From an uncultured Pantoea sp. (lineage in GTDB: Bacteria > Pseudomonadota > Gammaproteobacteria > Enterobacterales > Enterobacteriaceae), in the NCBI GenBank assembly GCA_913778495.1, contig CAJYVD010000013.1, positions 248,001 through 312,000 of the forward strand: a DNA stretch of 64,000 nt, written 5' to 3'. Position 1 is the first letter of the stretch. Each line of letters begins with the position of its first letter. This document shows positions 10,071-18,895 of this stretch, piece after piece. The notes under the pieces were generated by a model. The model had not been told where the DNA came from. It ran no database searches and was given only the letters and a program-made list of their open reading frames with translations. Position numbers and translations under genes: made by a program.

Positions 10071-10394
10071 CTATTTAGCCTGCTGCGAGCATTTCACCGT
10101 GCGCAACGACTCCAGCTGCATTAATCGGTTTTGGGCTTTTTGCGTTGCGGAAGATTTCGCTAATCCATTACCTACGCCAAAATCCGCCAGGAAACCCAAC
10201 ACGGTGCGTCCATCAAATTCACCTGTTTGTTTTATTTCTTCCTGAATACTGTGCTGACGGGCAATTTCTTGCTGCAATGCAGGACAATCAAAGGCGAGCG
10301 CCTCTTCGGACGTGACATTTGCAGATTGGGGGTATTGTTTGGTGGCACAGGCGCTAATAAGCACGGCCAAACTGACGACGATATATTTATTCAC
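10071..10394 (-). CDS. Small putative lipoprotein
   Basis: A 107-residue product with a lipoprotein signal peptide: MNKYIVVSLAVLISAC ends in the lipobox ISAC with Cys16. The mature part is helical and polar (EEALAFDCPALQQEIARQ) and has a small Gly-rich patch (LGFLADFGVGNGLAKSSA). The residue after the lipid Cys is Ala, which predicts outer-membrane sorting. No function is recognised. It stands alone, with more than 250 bp of apparently empty DNA on each side. Confidence 0.7.
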   Translation of the reverse strand: MNKYIVVSLAVLISACATKQYPQSANVTSEEALAFDCPALQQEIARQHSIQEEIKQTGEFDGRTVLGFLADFGVGNGLAKSSATQKAQNRLMQLESLRTVKCSQQAK

Positions 10395-10728
10395 TGCCTA
10401 ACTGTCTCGCAAATTAAAGGGGGGGCGATTCTAGCAGTCCGCAGCCGCCTTTCACATGCATATAACGCTCTTCGTTAGAATGGACGTTATTACGCCAACC
10501 GCGAGCACAGTGCCGACAGCGCGGCCTCTGTAATGGCCATTATTTACTTAGTCGCCCAGGCCTTTCCGCGCGTATTTTACCGCGTGAGAGAAATTACGTT
10601 CCCCTGCACTATTCAGGCGCCGTTGTTGGCGCAAGCATGATTTCGTGTGCAACCGCTACGTTGGTCGAGATAGGATTGAATTATGCGTGACATGCCGCTT
10701 ACTGTGACGCCGCGACGTCGCAGCAGCG
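10395..10728. other. Intergenic stretch, nothing recognised
   Basis: About 330 bp between two minus-strand lipoprotein genes. I see no ORF with a ribosome site, no tRNA-like fold and no clear hairpin terminator. It must hold the promoter of the 10071-10394 gene. Confidence 0.5.
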
Positions 10729-11040
10729 TTAGCTTTTACTGAGCGTATAGTTAAACACCGTTCCATTGCGGGTTTGCACCGTCAGCGTTTTGCCCTCGGT
10801 GGTATCCAGCGTCCTGGCTTTGCTGTATTTCCACATCATGACCCGCTGTCCATCAGGATACGACGAGTCAGAGTCGGGCCGTCCAAACATCCCAATCAAT
10901 TGGTCACGTGTGGTTTTACCGTTTTGAATCTTTTGAATACTCGCTGTATCAAAGTTCTGCCCTGTGGCACTGGAACATGCTGCCAGGTAAAGCATCATGA
11001 TGGTGAGGCATAACCCATTTAAACTTTTCCTGACTCGCAT
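10729..11040 (-). CDS. BamE/OmlA-like lipoprotein
   Basis: A 103-residue product with a signal peptide ending in the lipobox LAAC (Cys22). The mature domain has the SmpA/OmlA (BamE-like) pattern: helices with GKTTRDQLIGMFGRPDSDSS, then beta strands VMMWKYSKA and TVQTRNGTVFNYTLSK. Proteins of this fold sit at the outer membrane and bind other envelope proteins. This one is too divergent and out of context to be BamE itself. Its start is ATG 1-3 of the MRVRKSLNG reading at 11038-11040. Confidence 0.75.
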   Translation of the reverse strand: MRVRKSLNGLCLTIMMLYLAACSSATGQNFDTASIQKIQNGKTTRDQLIGMFGRPDSDSSYPDGQRVMMWKYSKARTLDTTEGKTLTVQTRNGTVFNYTLSKS

Positions 11041-11268
11041 TATCGCTCTCTCATTAATACCGCGCGTGAACGGCTAGCATGCCAGAAATTGCAGGATGAG
11101 GGGAGCAGGATTTGGCGCAGTGGCCAGGTAGTTCAGGACGGGCAGTCACAATGGACAATGATGAACGGCGGCAGCCGTATGTTTTAGATCGCGCGCCAGG
11201 CCATTACCCACTACTTTGCGGGATGAGAGACTTGCTGTCGCTCTTTAACACGCACCGTGCAAGGTCAT

Positions 11269-11568
11269 TTACTGCGTCATGTTGCTTTCTCGCCACTGCG
11301 CGATCATCGCTTTCGTCACTTCCTTCTTATAGCAAATGGGCGCATAGCCCCCCGCTTTACTCCAGGCACTTCTTCGCCCGCAGCTGCTGCCATTGCGGGC
11401 TGAATTAAACGGACAGGCGCAGTTTCCAGGGTACGTCGCAATAGACTCATCGATAATCTGTTGTTTCACCTCTTCGTCTGTGAGTTTGATGCTTTTTGCG
11501 CTCACTTCGTCTGAGATGAACATGAGAATAATAAAAAATGGCATCATCAGCAGTTTATTCACTTTCAT
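11269..11568 (-). CDS. Small exported cysteine-containing protein
   Basis: Starts at ATG 11568 with AAGG eight bases upstream. The 99-residue product has a cleavable signal peptide (MKVNKLLMMPFFIILMFISDEVSA). The mature part has a compact Cys/Gly/Arg motif, CACPFNSARNGSSCGRRSAWSKAGG...ICY, with four cysteines that could form two disulfides in the periplasm. Such CACPxN...CGxRSAxS motifs occur in short uncharacterised proteins of enterobacteria and phages, and I know of no function for them. The end is polar (AQWRESNMTQ). Confidence 0.65.
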   Translation of the reverse strand: MKVNKLLMMPFFIILMFISDEVSAKSIKLTDEEVKQQIIDESIATYPGNCACPFNSARNGSSCGRRSAWSKAGGYAPICYKKEVTKAMIAQWRESNMTQ

Positions 11569-12279
11569 CGACATCACCTTTTTAGCCTAAGGAAGCCTGA
11601 TACTAACCTGTTCCTCCCAGCATCAATCGATGAATAAACGTGCAAAAAATTATGCATATTACGGTCGTTCTCAGCGATCGTCATCGTTGACGTTAATCTG
11701 CTCATTTTCGAAAGGAAGCCAGGCCGCCTGGATAAACTGCGAAAGACATAAACGGAAATCAAAATATCGCTGGCGATGAAGCAATCAGAATTAAATATTT
11801 TGGCTCAATTAGCGTAAAGGCTAAATATAAAATAGATCGCTGAAATAATGGCTGCGAACACGTTGCCGATATTTTTGCTCTCGACAAACGTGAGACGTTT
11901 AAAGGTCACTATTATGCTGATGCAATAAGCCAGCAAACGACAGCGACCACCCTCTGCTTGGCACAGTTTTCGCAGTCACCCTGCATTAAAGTCATTATCA
12001 TTAAGACTGCGATCTGTAGCTTTTTTTATTAGGAAATATTGGTTGGGCGCGGCATCAATACTCTCGCATGCCACACCGCAGGCTTTCAATTAGCCATCAT
12101 TAAAATAAATACTTCACTGGTGAAGCAATACCTCGGCGGGGATTAAAACTGCGTCTAGAGGCTCCCTGCGGCAAAACCGCTTGTTACCTGCATGCGTTTT
12201 AGTATTAGTTGCACTTAACGATTAGCCTCCATAGAATGCCACCATCTTTACGCTAATCAGACAATTCTCATACGGAATA
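11569..12279. other. Long intergenic region, no gene supported
   Basis: About 710 bp between the exported protein (minus) and the acyltransferase (plus). The DNA is AT-rich from 11790 to 11900. A minus-strand reading at 11574-11762 has no ribosome site and looks random. The promoters of both flanking genes should lie here, and I cannot place them with confidence. Confidence 0.5.
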
Positions 12280-13356
12280 ATGACACATAAAATTAAATCA
12301 ATGCAGGCGCTGCGCGGGATAGCCTGTTTAGCCGTTGTCGCTTTTCATAACCGCAGCGCGTTAGCAGAGCAATTCCCGTCGCTTGCCCACTGGCTGGTAA
12401 ACGGCGTGATTGGCGTTGACCTCTTTTTCATTCTCAGCGGATTCGTCATTACGCTCTCCGTATCCCGCATGGGAAGCGGTTTCACCGCCGCCACAGACTT
12501 TTTAAGGCGTCGTGCATTGAGGCTGCTGCCAGCCTATTACATCCTCTTACTGGTTAATTTCTTGCTAAGTGGCGCCATGGCAACGTTTCATTATCCGGAC
12601 AAGGTTAAAACGCTCATTGCTGCGCTGACGCTCTCCGTCTACATGCCCCAACACGCCCCGTTTTATATGGACGATGAAGGATTCTTGAATGTCCGTTGGA
12701 CATTAAATTATGAGTTTCTTTTTTATTTGATCATGGCGGCCTGCCTGGTGGTTAAGCAGCGCTGGATAGCATTGGCGGTTACGCTATGCGCACTATTAAT
12801 CGGTGTGCCGTTGGCGGCGGGTTCGGTATTCACTTTGAACGTCAGTGGGCATGATTTAGGTTTTAGCTATATCAATCTAATGACCAACCCGATTATTTGG
12901 CAGTTCGCTGTAGGCGTGATGATTGGGCTGGTTTATCCCTATATTATACGTCTCCCCGTCGCGGCTCGCCTTCCTTTCCTTTTGGCAGCCGTGGTTCTTG
13001 TCGTTAAGCACCTGAGCAGCGACCAGCATGTAGGCCATGGATTAATGGCTTCAGGTACCGTGCTCGCATTGCTGCTTGCCGCTGTTGCTTTTAATGACAG
13101 CTGGTTGAACCGCATCACACCACGATGGCTGGTTTTTTTGGGTGATATATCGTTTTCCGTTTATCTCATCCACATTGTTGTCATGCACCGAATGTATAAA
13201 TATTTCCCGTCGGGTGGGCCATCATTGTTTTTTGCTTCGATCGCTACAACGCTATTTTTGGGCTGGCTGAGCTTTCGCTATATCGAACCCATCGGGCAAA
13301 AAATATGGCGCCGCCGCGCCGATAATCGATGTGCAGAAATCAAAGCGAGCTCCTGA
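12280..13356 (+). CDS. OafA/YrhL-type membrane acyltransferase
   Basis: A 358-residue member of the acyltransferase-3 family with about ten membrane helices. These enzymes move acyl groups across the inner membrane onto surface glycans such as O-antigen, exopolysaccharide or peptidoglycan. The N-terminal motif MQALRGIACLAVVAFHNRS contains the family's conserved His. Next come GVDLFFILSGFVI and the RRALRLLPAYY segment, all typical. The protein lacks the periplasmic SGNH domain seen in longer OafA homologues. It stands alone without polysaccharide genes nearby, so the substrate is unknown. Confidence 0.88.
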   Translation: MTHKIKSMQALRGIACLAVVAFHNRSALAEQFPSLAHWLVNGVIGVDLFFILSGFVITLSVSRMGSGFTAATDFLRRRALRLLPAYYILLLVNFLLSGAMATFHYPDKVKTLIAALTLSVYMPQHAPFYMDDEGFLNVRWTLNYEFLFYLIMAACLVVKQRWIALAVTLCALLIGVPLAAGSVFTLNVSGHDLGFSYINLMTNPIIWQFAVGVMIGLVYPYIIRLPVAARLPFLLAAVVLVVKHLSSDQHVGHGLMASGTVLALLLAAVAFNDSWLNRITPRWLVFLGDISFSVYLIHIVVMHRMYKYFPSGGPSLFFASIATTLFLGWLSFRYIEPIGQKIWRRRADNRCAEIKASS

Positions 13357-13547
13357 ATATATTGCGACAACCCGCCATGTGCGAGTTATCGCGGGCAGCC
13401 TCCTTACCTTTCTTATGTAACGAGGCTGCGCTTTCACTTAATAGCACTGAAAGAGCTGAACAATCACTTTTCTAAAGACCCTAAGCCCTTAAACTAAACA
13501 ATATTCTCAACCTCCGCACTTAGCAGCCACCCCATTGTGATGTAAAA

Positions 13548-13565
13548 AACCCGCCGAAGCGGGTT
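13548..13565 (-). terminator. Hairpin terminator of the PH-domain gene
   Basis: The stem AACCCGC / GCGGGTT with loop CGAA lies seven bases after the stop of the 13573-13989 gene. On the minus strand it is followed by a run of T (plus-strand A 13544-13549). Confidence 0.8.
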
Positions 13566-13572
13566 AGGGGTA

Positions 13573-13989
13573 TCAAGGCGTTTCTAACTCTTCCTGCACT
13601 TCAAAGAATTTCTGCCTGAAACGTAAAGGTTCTTTAATAAAGCGGATAGGTGCATGCGCCGCACCGACATCGCTAATGATCAATGTGCCGTAACCCAGCA
13701 TACGCCCTATGATGCCCTGCTTAACCTGCAAGCTAGACACTTTCTTAATCGGTATCTCAACGGTATCGCGTCTAATCAGGCCTGATTTAGCAATCAAACG
13801 TTTGTTGGTTACCCCGGCCTCATTGGATCGAATGACAAAATAACCCAATGGAATCAAGATAAAGCCGATGAGTGTGGTTAAACCAAGTATTGTTCCCCAG
13901 AACAACCAAGGCAACCAGGCCCAAAGCGTGACGTGTCCACGGTATAGGACCGTTTCATTGCCGACCAAATTTGAATCGATGTATGACAT
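13573..13989 (-). CDS. PH-domain (bPH2/YdbS-like) membrane protein
   Basis: A 138-residue protein from ATG 13989 (MSYIDSNLVGNETVLYRG), with GGGA-type ribosome bases just upstream. Two adjacent hydrophobic segments (LWAWLPWLFWGTILGL and LIGFILIPLGYFVI) precede a bacterial PH-like domain with the family pattern NEAGVTNKRLIAKSGLIRRDTVEIPIKKVSSL and IGRMLGYGTLIISDVGA. This family is common, but its role is mostly unknown. A longer reading to 14142 lacks support. It is the last host gene before the prophage boundary. Confidence 0.85.
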   Translation of the reverse strand: MSYIDSNLVGNETVLYRGHVTLWAWLPWLFWGTILGLTTLIGFILIPLGYFVIRSNEAGVTNKRLIAKSGLIRRDTVEIPIKKVSSLQVKQGIIGRMLGYGTLIISDVGAAHAPIRFIKEPLRFRQKFFEVQEELETP

Positions 13990-14266
13990 TCCATTATCCC
14001 TTAAGCAATAAAGGGATGAATGGTAACATTTTGAGAAGAATTTTAAATGTATATTAGGAATTATCACATTGATAAAAGCGCCCACCTCGAACCTCTCTGA
14101 CAAGCAGTCCGTCACGACCAAGATGCAAGACTGCCCGGCCATAAGAACAGGCCAATGAACGAAGTATCGGGATTTACGCGGTCAGGAAATACGTGATGAT
14201 AGGTTTGGGATATAAGGGTTTCAGGCAATGTTGTATCCCACCAGAACATGCCATGAAATCACATGC

Positions 14267-14285
14267 ACAAAAAAAGACCCAATAC
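14267..14285. repeat. attL, 19-bp core repeat of the prophage
   Basis: ACAAAAAAAGACCCAATAC is an exact copy of bases 45411-45429 at the other end of the prophage. The flanking bases differ on both sides, so the shared core is 19 bp. The right copy belongs to the terminator of the host RNA gene sdsR, identifying the attachment site. This left copy is the boundary between host DNA and phage DNA. Confidence 0.85.
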
Positions 14286-14636
14286 TTTCTTACTTCATAT
14301 AAATCATATTGTTACATGTATAATTGGCGATGATTTGGCGATCAGAATGTTGTTCCGGCATCATATGTCGATATCCTCATATTGAACAGCCCTACTGTCA
14401 CAGCGCCAGTGCATGTTAATTCAGACTCGATGATACTTCTTTTCTACTCTAAATTAACAGAATCTGAGCAATTGATAAGTAGCAAGTTTGCATGAAATTT
14501 CCCATAGTACATTTTCAATCCAAATGAAATCGCAATCCTAAAGCACAGGAAAGCCAACTTAAATTGTTATGCATCTATAAATATCTTCCCAGATATTTAT
14601 TTATCTGATGGGTATGAAAAGCATACCCATCCCAAA
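14286..14636. other. AT-rich phage edge next to attL
   Basis: About 350 bp between attL and the last gene of the repressor operon, AT-rich with no supported ORF. Integrase arm-binding sites are expected in such a place but I cannot identify them. A 10-bp perfect inverted repeat lies at its end (14607-14631). Confidence 0.5.
14607..14631 (-). terminator. Hairpin after the repressor-cargo operon
   Basis: A perfect 10-bp stem (GATGGGTATG / CATACCCATC) with loop AAAAG lies six bases after the stop of the 14637-15788 gene. The T tract on the minus strand is weak, so its strength as a terminator is uncertain. Confidence 0.55.
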
Positions 14637-15788
14637 TTATACATTTATATCAGCATGAAGGATTGGATTTGAAAAAATATCCCTTATAATTTCCAGAAGC
14701 AAATGCTCTCCAAAATCAGAAACAAAGCTTTCATCATTATAGCTAAAGATATACTCCCCTATTTTATTGTGTGCAATACAGCATCTCATCCTATAAATCC
14801 AATAACTGCATAAATTAACAATAAAATCATTAAAAGCTTCTTGATTATTTTTAGTAATTAGTCTTACGCTCGAACCATTAACTTGTTGAAATGTAAAGCT
14901 AGAAATTGGGTCGAGTGAACCTCTGGACAGCAAATCAATCAGAAGACTCCATTCTTCATTGCTTTTCAAAGGATTATGCTCTTTACCAAGCACATAGAAC
15001 ATATCGTTAGCAATATTAAGATGATTTTGCACGAGCTTCATCTTTTCTATTATTAAGCTATAATTAACTAGATATTTTTTAAGAATATACTTAAAGGTAT
15101 CCAACTCGGATTTTTTACCATGATTAAATTCTTTGATGATCATGGCATAATCTTTTAAATCAGATGAATTTATGTTTTTCAATCTCGAAATAAAAAGAGA
15201 GTCAAATAACAGTTCAATTTGATGGTAATACTTCAAAAATCGCTCAAATGAACTAGATGAATGAACAGCCAGCACGATACTTTCTTCGTGGTTAATTGAG
15301 GGTATTTTAATTCCTTCACGGATTTTTATTTCATTAATCACTCTTGAATTAGTAGGATTCAAGTTTTTGTGAGTATACCCTCCCCAATATTCAGAGGTAC
15401 CCATAACAGTCTTATAGTAAGGGAACCAATTTGACTCAATTGCCACATAATGATTAATGAAACTGTAACTATCACTTTGCTGTGAATAGTCTAAATTATC
15501 AACAAAAAAAGCAAAGAGCCTTTTTTCATTGAGTCTAGCAATAACATATTCGTTTTCCGGGTAGGCCATAGGGCACAAATAACCAATTAGGGTACCATCA
15601 GCCGAAAATATCTCAATATCATCAGCCTCGGTGATGTTTATCGACTTCTCTATTGCTTTAACAGGGACAAGAACATAATCATTGAAACAGTGAAATTCAT
15701 TATCTATTAATCGATATGACACCCCATCCTCATCACCAATGAATTCTTTATATAAATCTTCAAATTCTGAGAGTTTAGTTTCGTCCAT
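14637..15788 (-). CDS. HEPN-motif protein, candidate defence effector
   Basis: A 383-residue protein of unknown family. The C-terminal 110 residues are helical and contain YRMRCCIAHNKIGEY, which gives R335-x4-H340. That is the Rx4-6H signature of HEPN ribonucleases, followed by helices LLLEIIRDIF as in HEPN bundles. The N-terminal half is mixed alpha/beta with no motif I can name. ATG 15788 has GGAG upstream and starts three bases after the stop of the preceding gene, so the two are translationally coupled. GC content is far below the phage average. Inference: an RNase effector controlled by its partner. The motif alone is not proof. Confidence 0.6.
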   Translation of the reverse strand: MDETKLSEFEDLYKEFIGDEDGVSYRLIDNEFHCFNDYVLVPVKAIEKSINITEADDIEIFSADGTLIGYLCPMAYPENEYVIARLNEKRLFAFFVDNLDYSQQSDSYSFINHYVAIESNWFPYYKTVMGTSEYWGGYTHKNLNPTNSRVINEIKIREGIKIPSINHEESIVLAVHSSSSFERFLKYYHQIELLFDSLFISRLKNINSSDLKDYAMIIKEFNHGKKSELDTFKYILKKYLVNYSLIIEKMKLVQNHLNIANDMFYVLGKEHNPLKSNEEWSLLIDLLSRGSLDPISSFTFQQVNGSSVRLITKNNQEAFNDFIVNLCSYWIYRMRCCIAHNKIGEYIFSYNDESFVSDFGEHLLLEIIRDIFSNPILHADINV

Positions 15789-15791
15789 TTT

Positions 15792-16931
15792 TTACTCCGC
15801 CGCTTGCGGCCAACAATCAGCAAGAGATGTATCACCACAATCTCTGAAATACTCTTTAAAGCCCGTGTGGATGAGTTTCCTAGTAACAAAACCCATGTTT
15901 GCTTTTTTATAAATCAAACCAATCTTAACCTGATTAAATACATTTAACCCTAGAGGATCCTGCTCTCCCATTTCAATCTTATTGAATAATTTTTCAAATG
16001 CTTCGTCTACCCTTGCCTTCTTGTCGGTTTTCAAAAATTGAGCTATTGCACTGAAAATTGACACTATCACATTTTCTGAAGCAAGCCAGTTTTGTGAATC
16101 ACCCAAATCTATTTCTTCACCATTTTCATCAAGTTGATTTGCGGTGTAAATATTCCAACACATTTCATCAAGTTTTATAAAAACACCAAGATAAAACATA
16201 TAATCTTCAAATTGTGCGGTTAGCTCATCTTCTGAAGAGTCAAATGCACCATCGTCGATTAATTTTTGAGCCACTAAATTTTCTTTATCAGTTTCGTGTG
16301 ACGCAGTAATAAAAGCATTATAAGATGCAACAATAGAACTAAGATGATACTTTTTAACCTGAGTTCTTCGCTTGGAGTCTTTTTCTTTAATTATTTCAAT
16401 ACCTTCAAGCCGTGAAGATATGGTTTCTTGCAATGATAAGAATAGAAGTTCGATCTGATGTCTCATAGACATGGCCTTTTGACCTGAATTGAGAACTATC
16501 ATTCGATATATCAGTTTACTAAGATCAGGCTCTAACCAGTACTCTAATAATAATTTTTGACCTTCTTTGAAGACCACTCCATTCCTTTTCAAATCACTGA
16601 TAATATAAGTTCTTTGAAGTCCATCCAATATGTCAACCACATCATCTCTGGAAAGAAGATCTGTTAAAGCTTGTTTATTATTAATATGATCAATTATATT
16701 TTCCACTAAGTGATGCTTTACAGACAGTGTTATTGATGGAAGCAATGCGCCTTCAACAATATCTTCTCTAAGTCTTTTGTAAGCTTTATGAGATTCTCTT
16801 TTTCGCTGCAAAGAAAACTCACCAAAATCCTCACCAACAATATCCAAATATTTATTCAGAGACGCTTGACAATAAATCACATGAGTGCCACTCTTTAGGT
16901 CTTTTGTTGTACCAATTACTTCGAAAGACAT
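15792..16931 (-). CDS. DUF262/ParB-like DGLQR-motif protein
   Basis: A 379-residue protein from ATG 16931, with AAGGAG just upstream. It carries VDILDGLQRTYIISDL (residues 99-114) and YRMIVLNSGQKAMSMRHQIELL (residues 142-163). These match the two hallmark motifs of the DUF262/DGQHR group, which is ParB/Srx-like: DGQQR followed by a LN-x-G-x-x-x-S helix. Such domains occur in GmrSD-type restriction enzymes, DndB and BrxU-like proteins. No HNH motif is visible, so it may be a sensor or regulator, not the nuclease itself. It is AT-rich, lies 54 bp after the repressor gene and is coupled to the HEPN-motif gene behind it. Confidence 0.6.
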   Translation of the reverse strand: MSFEVIGTTKDLKSGTHVIYCQASLNKYLDIVGEDFGEFSLQRKRESHKAYKRLREDIVEGALLPSITLSVKHHLVENIIDHINNKQALTDLLSRDDVVDILDGLQRTYIISDLKRNGVVFKEGQKLLLEYWLEPDLSKLIYRMIVLNSGQKAMSMRHQIELLFLSLQETISSRLEGIEIIKEKDSKRRTQVKKYHLSSIVASYNAFITASHETDKENLVAQKLIDDGAFDSSEDELTAQFEDYMFYLGVFIKLDEMCWNIYTANQLDENGEEIDLGDSQNWLASENVIVSIFSAIAQFLKTDKKARVDEAFEKLFNKIEMGEQDPLGLNVFNQVKIGLIYKKANMGFVTRKLIHTGFKEYFRDCGDTSLADCWPQAAE

Positions 16932-16985
16932 ACTTACTCCTTGTCGATAACACACTAAATTTAATAGTTAGTCATATAGATATAA

Positions 16986-17828
16986 CTAAATGTTATAGTC
17001 CATAGTTAATATCACCTTGCCAGCTATTTTCACCTCATCGGTATTACAGGTAAAGGTTGTTGTCTTACTTGTTACATTAATTTTTCTCCCCGGTAGAATG
17101 GTAACATCATAGACATCATATTTATCATCTATACCTAAAAGCCATCTACCGTTACTAATACTAGACACTTTGATGTCGACAATCCACGCAGCAGTGCTAC
17201 TCGAAATAAACACAGGTTCAGCAGCGGGATATGAGAGAAAACTCAAATTAATCTGCCAAAATCCAGAGTCTTCCAGAACACCTACAGTCAATGTTTTGTG
17301 GGGGACAGTGAAATTCGCAGCTGAATATATATTTTCATTTTGCTGTGTTCCCTTTCCAGTTGCCAACCATCGCAGAGAAACGCCGGTGTCTAGTGCACAA
17401 GTAACTACCACATCACCAGGAAAATAGTTTCTTCTAACCCAAGTACTGACCGTGCCTGATGAAATATCCAATAATTCGCAGAGTTGCTTTTGCAATGTGA
17501 ATCCATATGCATCAAGGATACGGCGAAGCACAGGTTTCCCACCATTTGCCATCACTTCATCGTAAACGGCCTTACCGCTAACGTTTGGCAGCTCACGTAT
17601 TGAGTTTGCTTTTTCAAGTTCACCAGTAACCAACCAATTTACGTCTGCACCTGTGTCAAGAGAGCATTGTACGATCACATTGCCCGGAACCTGACCACGC
17701 GCCAGCCAACTCGCGACATTACTCTTAGCAATATCAAGCCTATCGCTTAGTTCTTTCTGCATGGTGAAGCCATACGCTGAGAGGATTCGTTCTAAAACAT
17801 CGCTCGCGATTGCATTTTCAAGACGCAT
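16986..17828 (-). CDS. CI-type prophage repressor with two tandem HTH domains
   Basis: A 280-residue phage 186 CI-like repressor. Starting from ATG 17828, it has two similar DNA-binding modules. The first is VLERILSAYGFTMQKELSDR...WLVTGE at about residues 11-70. The second is VLRRILDAYGFTLQKQLCEL...WLATGK at about residues 100-159. Each is a full CI-repressor HTH, including the ALDTG-type helix. A C-terminal domain of about 110 residues, with no Ser-Lys protease motif visible, should oligomerise. Usual relatives have one HTH and about 190 residues, so this is an internal duplication. It is divergent from the cox-like gene across a 115-bp operator region. Confidence 0.88.
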   Translation of the reverse strand: MRLENAIASDVLERILSAYGFTMQKELSDRLDIAKSNVASWLARGQVPGNVIVQCSLDTGADVNWLVTGELEKANSIRELPNVSGKAVYDEVMANGGKPVLRRILDAYGFTLQKQLCELLDISSGTVSTWVRRNYFPGDVVVTCALDTGVSLRWLATGKGTQQNENIYSAANFTVPHKTLTVGVLEDSGFWQINLSFLSYPAAEPVFISSSTAAWIVDIKVSSISNGRWLLGIDDKYDVYDVTILPGRKINVTSKTTTFTCNTDEVKIAGKVILTMDYNI

Positions 17829-17854
17829 TATTTTCACCAATAAACGCTAAATTA

Positions 17855-17870
17855 TGTTTACAGTTAAACA
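17855..17870. promoter_or_regulatory. Candidate repressor operator between C and cox
   Basis: The inverted repeat TGTTTA-CAGT-TAAACA lies 27 bases upstream of the repressor start, in the divergent region that must hold the lysogenic and early promoters. Binding by the repressor or the Cox-like protein is inference. Confidence 0.5.
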
Positions 17871-17943
17871 AATGCGATCTAGAGTGTTCGCACACCACAT
17901 GCAACACCGTAGAACACGTTTAACTATCAGGAGATACTGCGTT

Positions 17944-18345
17944 ATGCATACTGAAAATGCAAACAGTCAGAACGCATTTGACTTAGTGCAATCTCAAGAT
18001 TTTATTGCCAATGTTGCTGCACTTTTGATGCCTGTACTCAGCGAAGCGGTAAACGACGCTGTAAACAAAGCTGTCACACTGGCAACATCCCCGACAATGT
18101 CCAAGCAGGACTTCGCCACAGCTAACCGTATCAGCCTGTCTGTGCTGGAGAAATGGATCGCCAATGGTGTTGTCCTGCTGGCACCTACCCCATCCTTTAC
18201 CTACACGCAAAACCGCACCAACCGTAAGACCGGCGAAGTAGTAGAAACCACCATGACGAAACATGGAAATCCGCTTATCAATGTTGCCGCCTGGCGCGAA
18301 AAGAATCGCCAACAAGCAATCAAATGTCGTTACATCAAACCCTAA
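17944..18345 (+). CDS. Cox-like excisionase/early regulator
   Basis: A 133-residue product from ATG 17944, preceded by CAGGAGA. The C-terminal 80 residues resemble Cox proteins of P2-like phages: MSKQDFATANRISLSVLEKWIANGVV reads as a winged-helix recognition segment, and the end HGNPLINVAAWREKNRQQA is the usual Cox tail. Cox switches transcription toward the lytic side and directs integrase to excise. The N-terminal 50 residues (FDLVQSQDFIANVAALLMPVLSEAV) are an extra helical part. It is the first gene of the rightward early operon. Confidence 0.75.
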   Translation: MHTENANSQNAFDLVQSQDFIANVAALLMPVLSEAVNDAVNKAVTLATSPTMSKQDFATANRISLSVLEKWIANGVVLLAPTPSFTYTQNRTNRKTGEVVETTMTKHGNPLINVAAWREKNRQQAIKCRYIKP

Positions 18346-18376
18346 TTTGATTTTGCAAGTTAAGAGGGATTTGAAC

Positions 18377-18886
18377 ATGTTTGATTTTAAGGTTTCTACC
18401 CATGCGCACTATGACGATGCCTGTCGGAAATTCGCCTTAGCGCACAACATGGAAGACATTGCGAGTAAAGCCGGAATGCGCGCGCAAACGCTGCGTAACA
18501 AGCTCAACCCGGATCAACCGCATCAGCTCACAGTAACAGAGGTTCTAACTCTTACCGATGTTACTGAAGATGCAACGCTCGTCGATGGCTTGCTGGCACA
18601 AATTCAATGCCTGCCGTGCGTACCAATCAACGAAGTCGCAAATGAAAAGTTACCTCTGTATGTCATGAAAGCAACCGCAGAAGTGGGCCAGTTAGCCGCT
18701 GGCGCAATTTCTACAGAGCCAATGACCGCCAGCAGTAAGCGCGGCCTACTGCAAAACGTTAATAGCGGCATACGCTGCTTAACATTGGCAGCGATAGCTG
18801 TGCAAGCACGTATCCAAGCTAATCCGGCTTTGTCCTCAACAGTCGATGCTATCAGCGGTATCGGTGCATCACTCGGCATGAGTTGA
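18377..18886 (+). CDS. Phage 186 CII-like regulator
   Basis: The 169-residue protein from ATG 18377 (AAGAGGG upstream) matches the CII family of phage 186 in length and pattern. It starts MFDFKVSTHAHYDDACRKFA, followed by AGMRAQTLRNKLNPDQPHQLT (HTH) and DATLVDGLLAQIQCLPCVP. 186 CII activates the establishment promoter for the repressor. It lies right after the Cox-like gene in the early operon, as expected. Confidence 0.85.
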   Translation: MFDFKVSTHAHYDDACRKFALAHNMEDIASKAGMRAQTLRNKLNPDQPHQLTVTEVLTLTDVTEDATLVDGLLAQIQCLPCVPINEVANEKLPLYVMKATAEVGQLAAGAISTEPMTASSKRGLLQNVNSGIRCLTLAAIAVQARIQANPALSSTVDAISGIGASLGMS

Positions 18887-18895
18887 GGTGCATTC

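Noticed and set aside
9841-10245. Plus-strand frame of 134 codons between the GGDEF gene and the lipoprotein gene
   Set aside because: It overlaps the lipoprotein gene in antisense, has no ribosome site and shows no protein-like pattern.
14637-15788. Calling the HEPN-motif protein ApeA or another named HEPN defence protein
   Set aside because: The motif fits, but the length, N-terminal half and pairing with a DUF262-like gene do not let me assign a named system.
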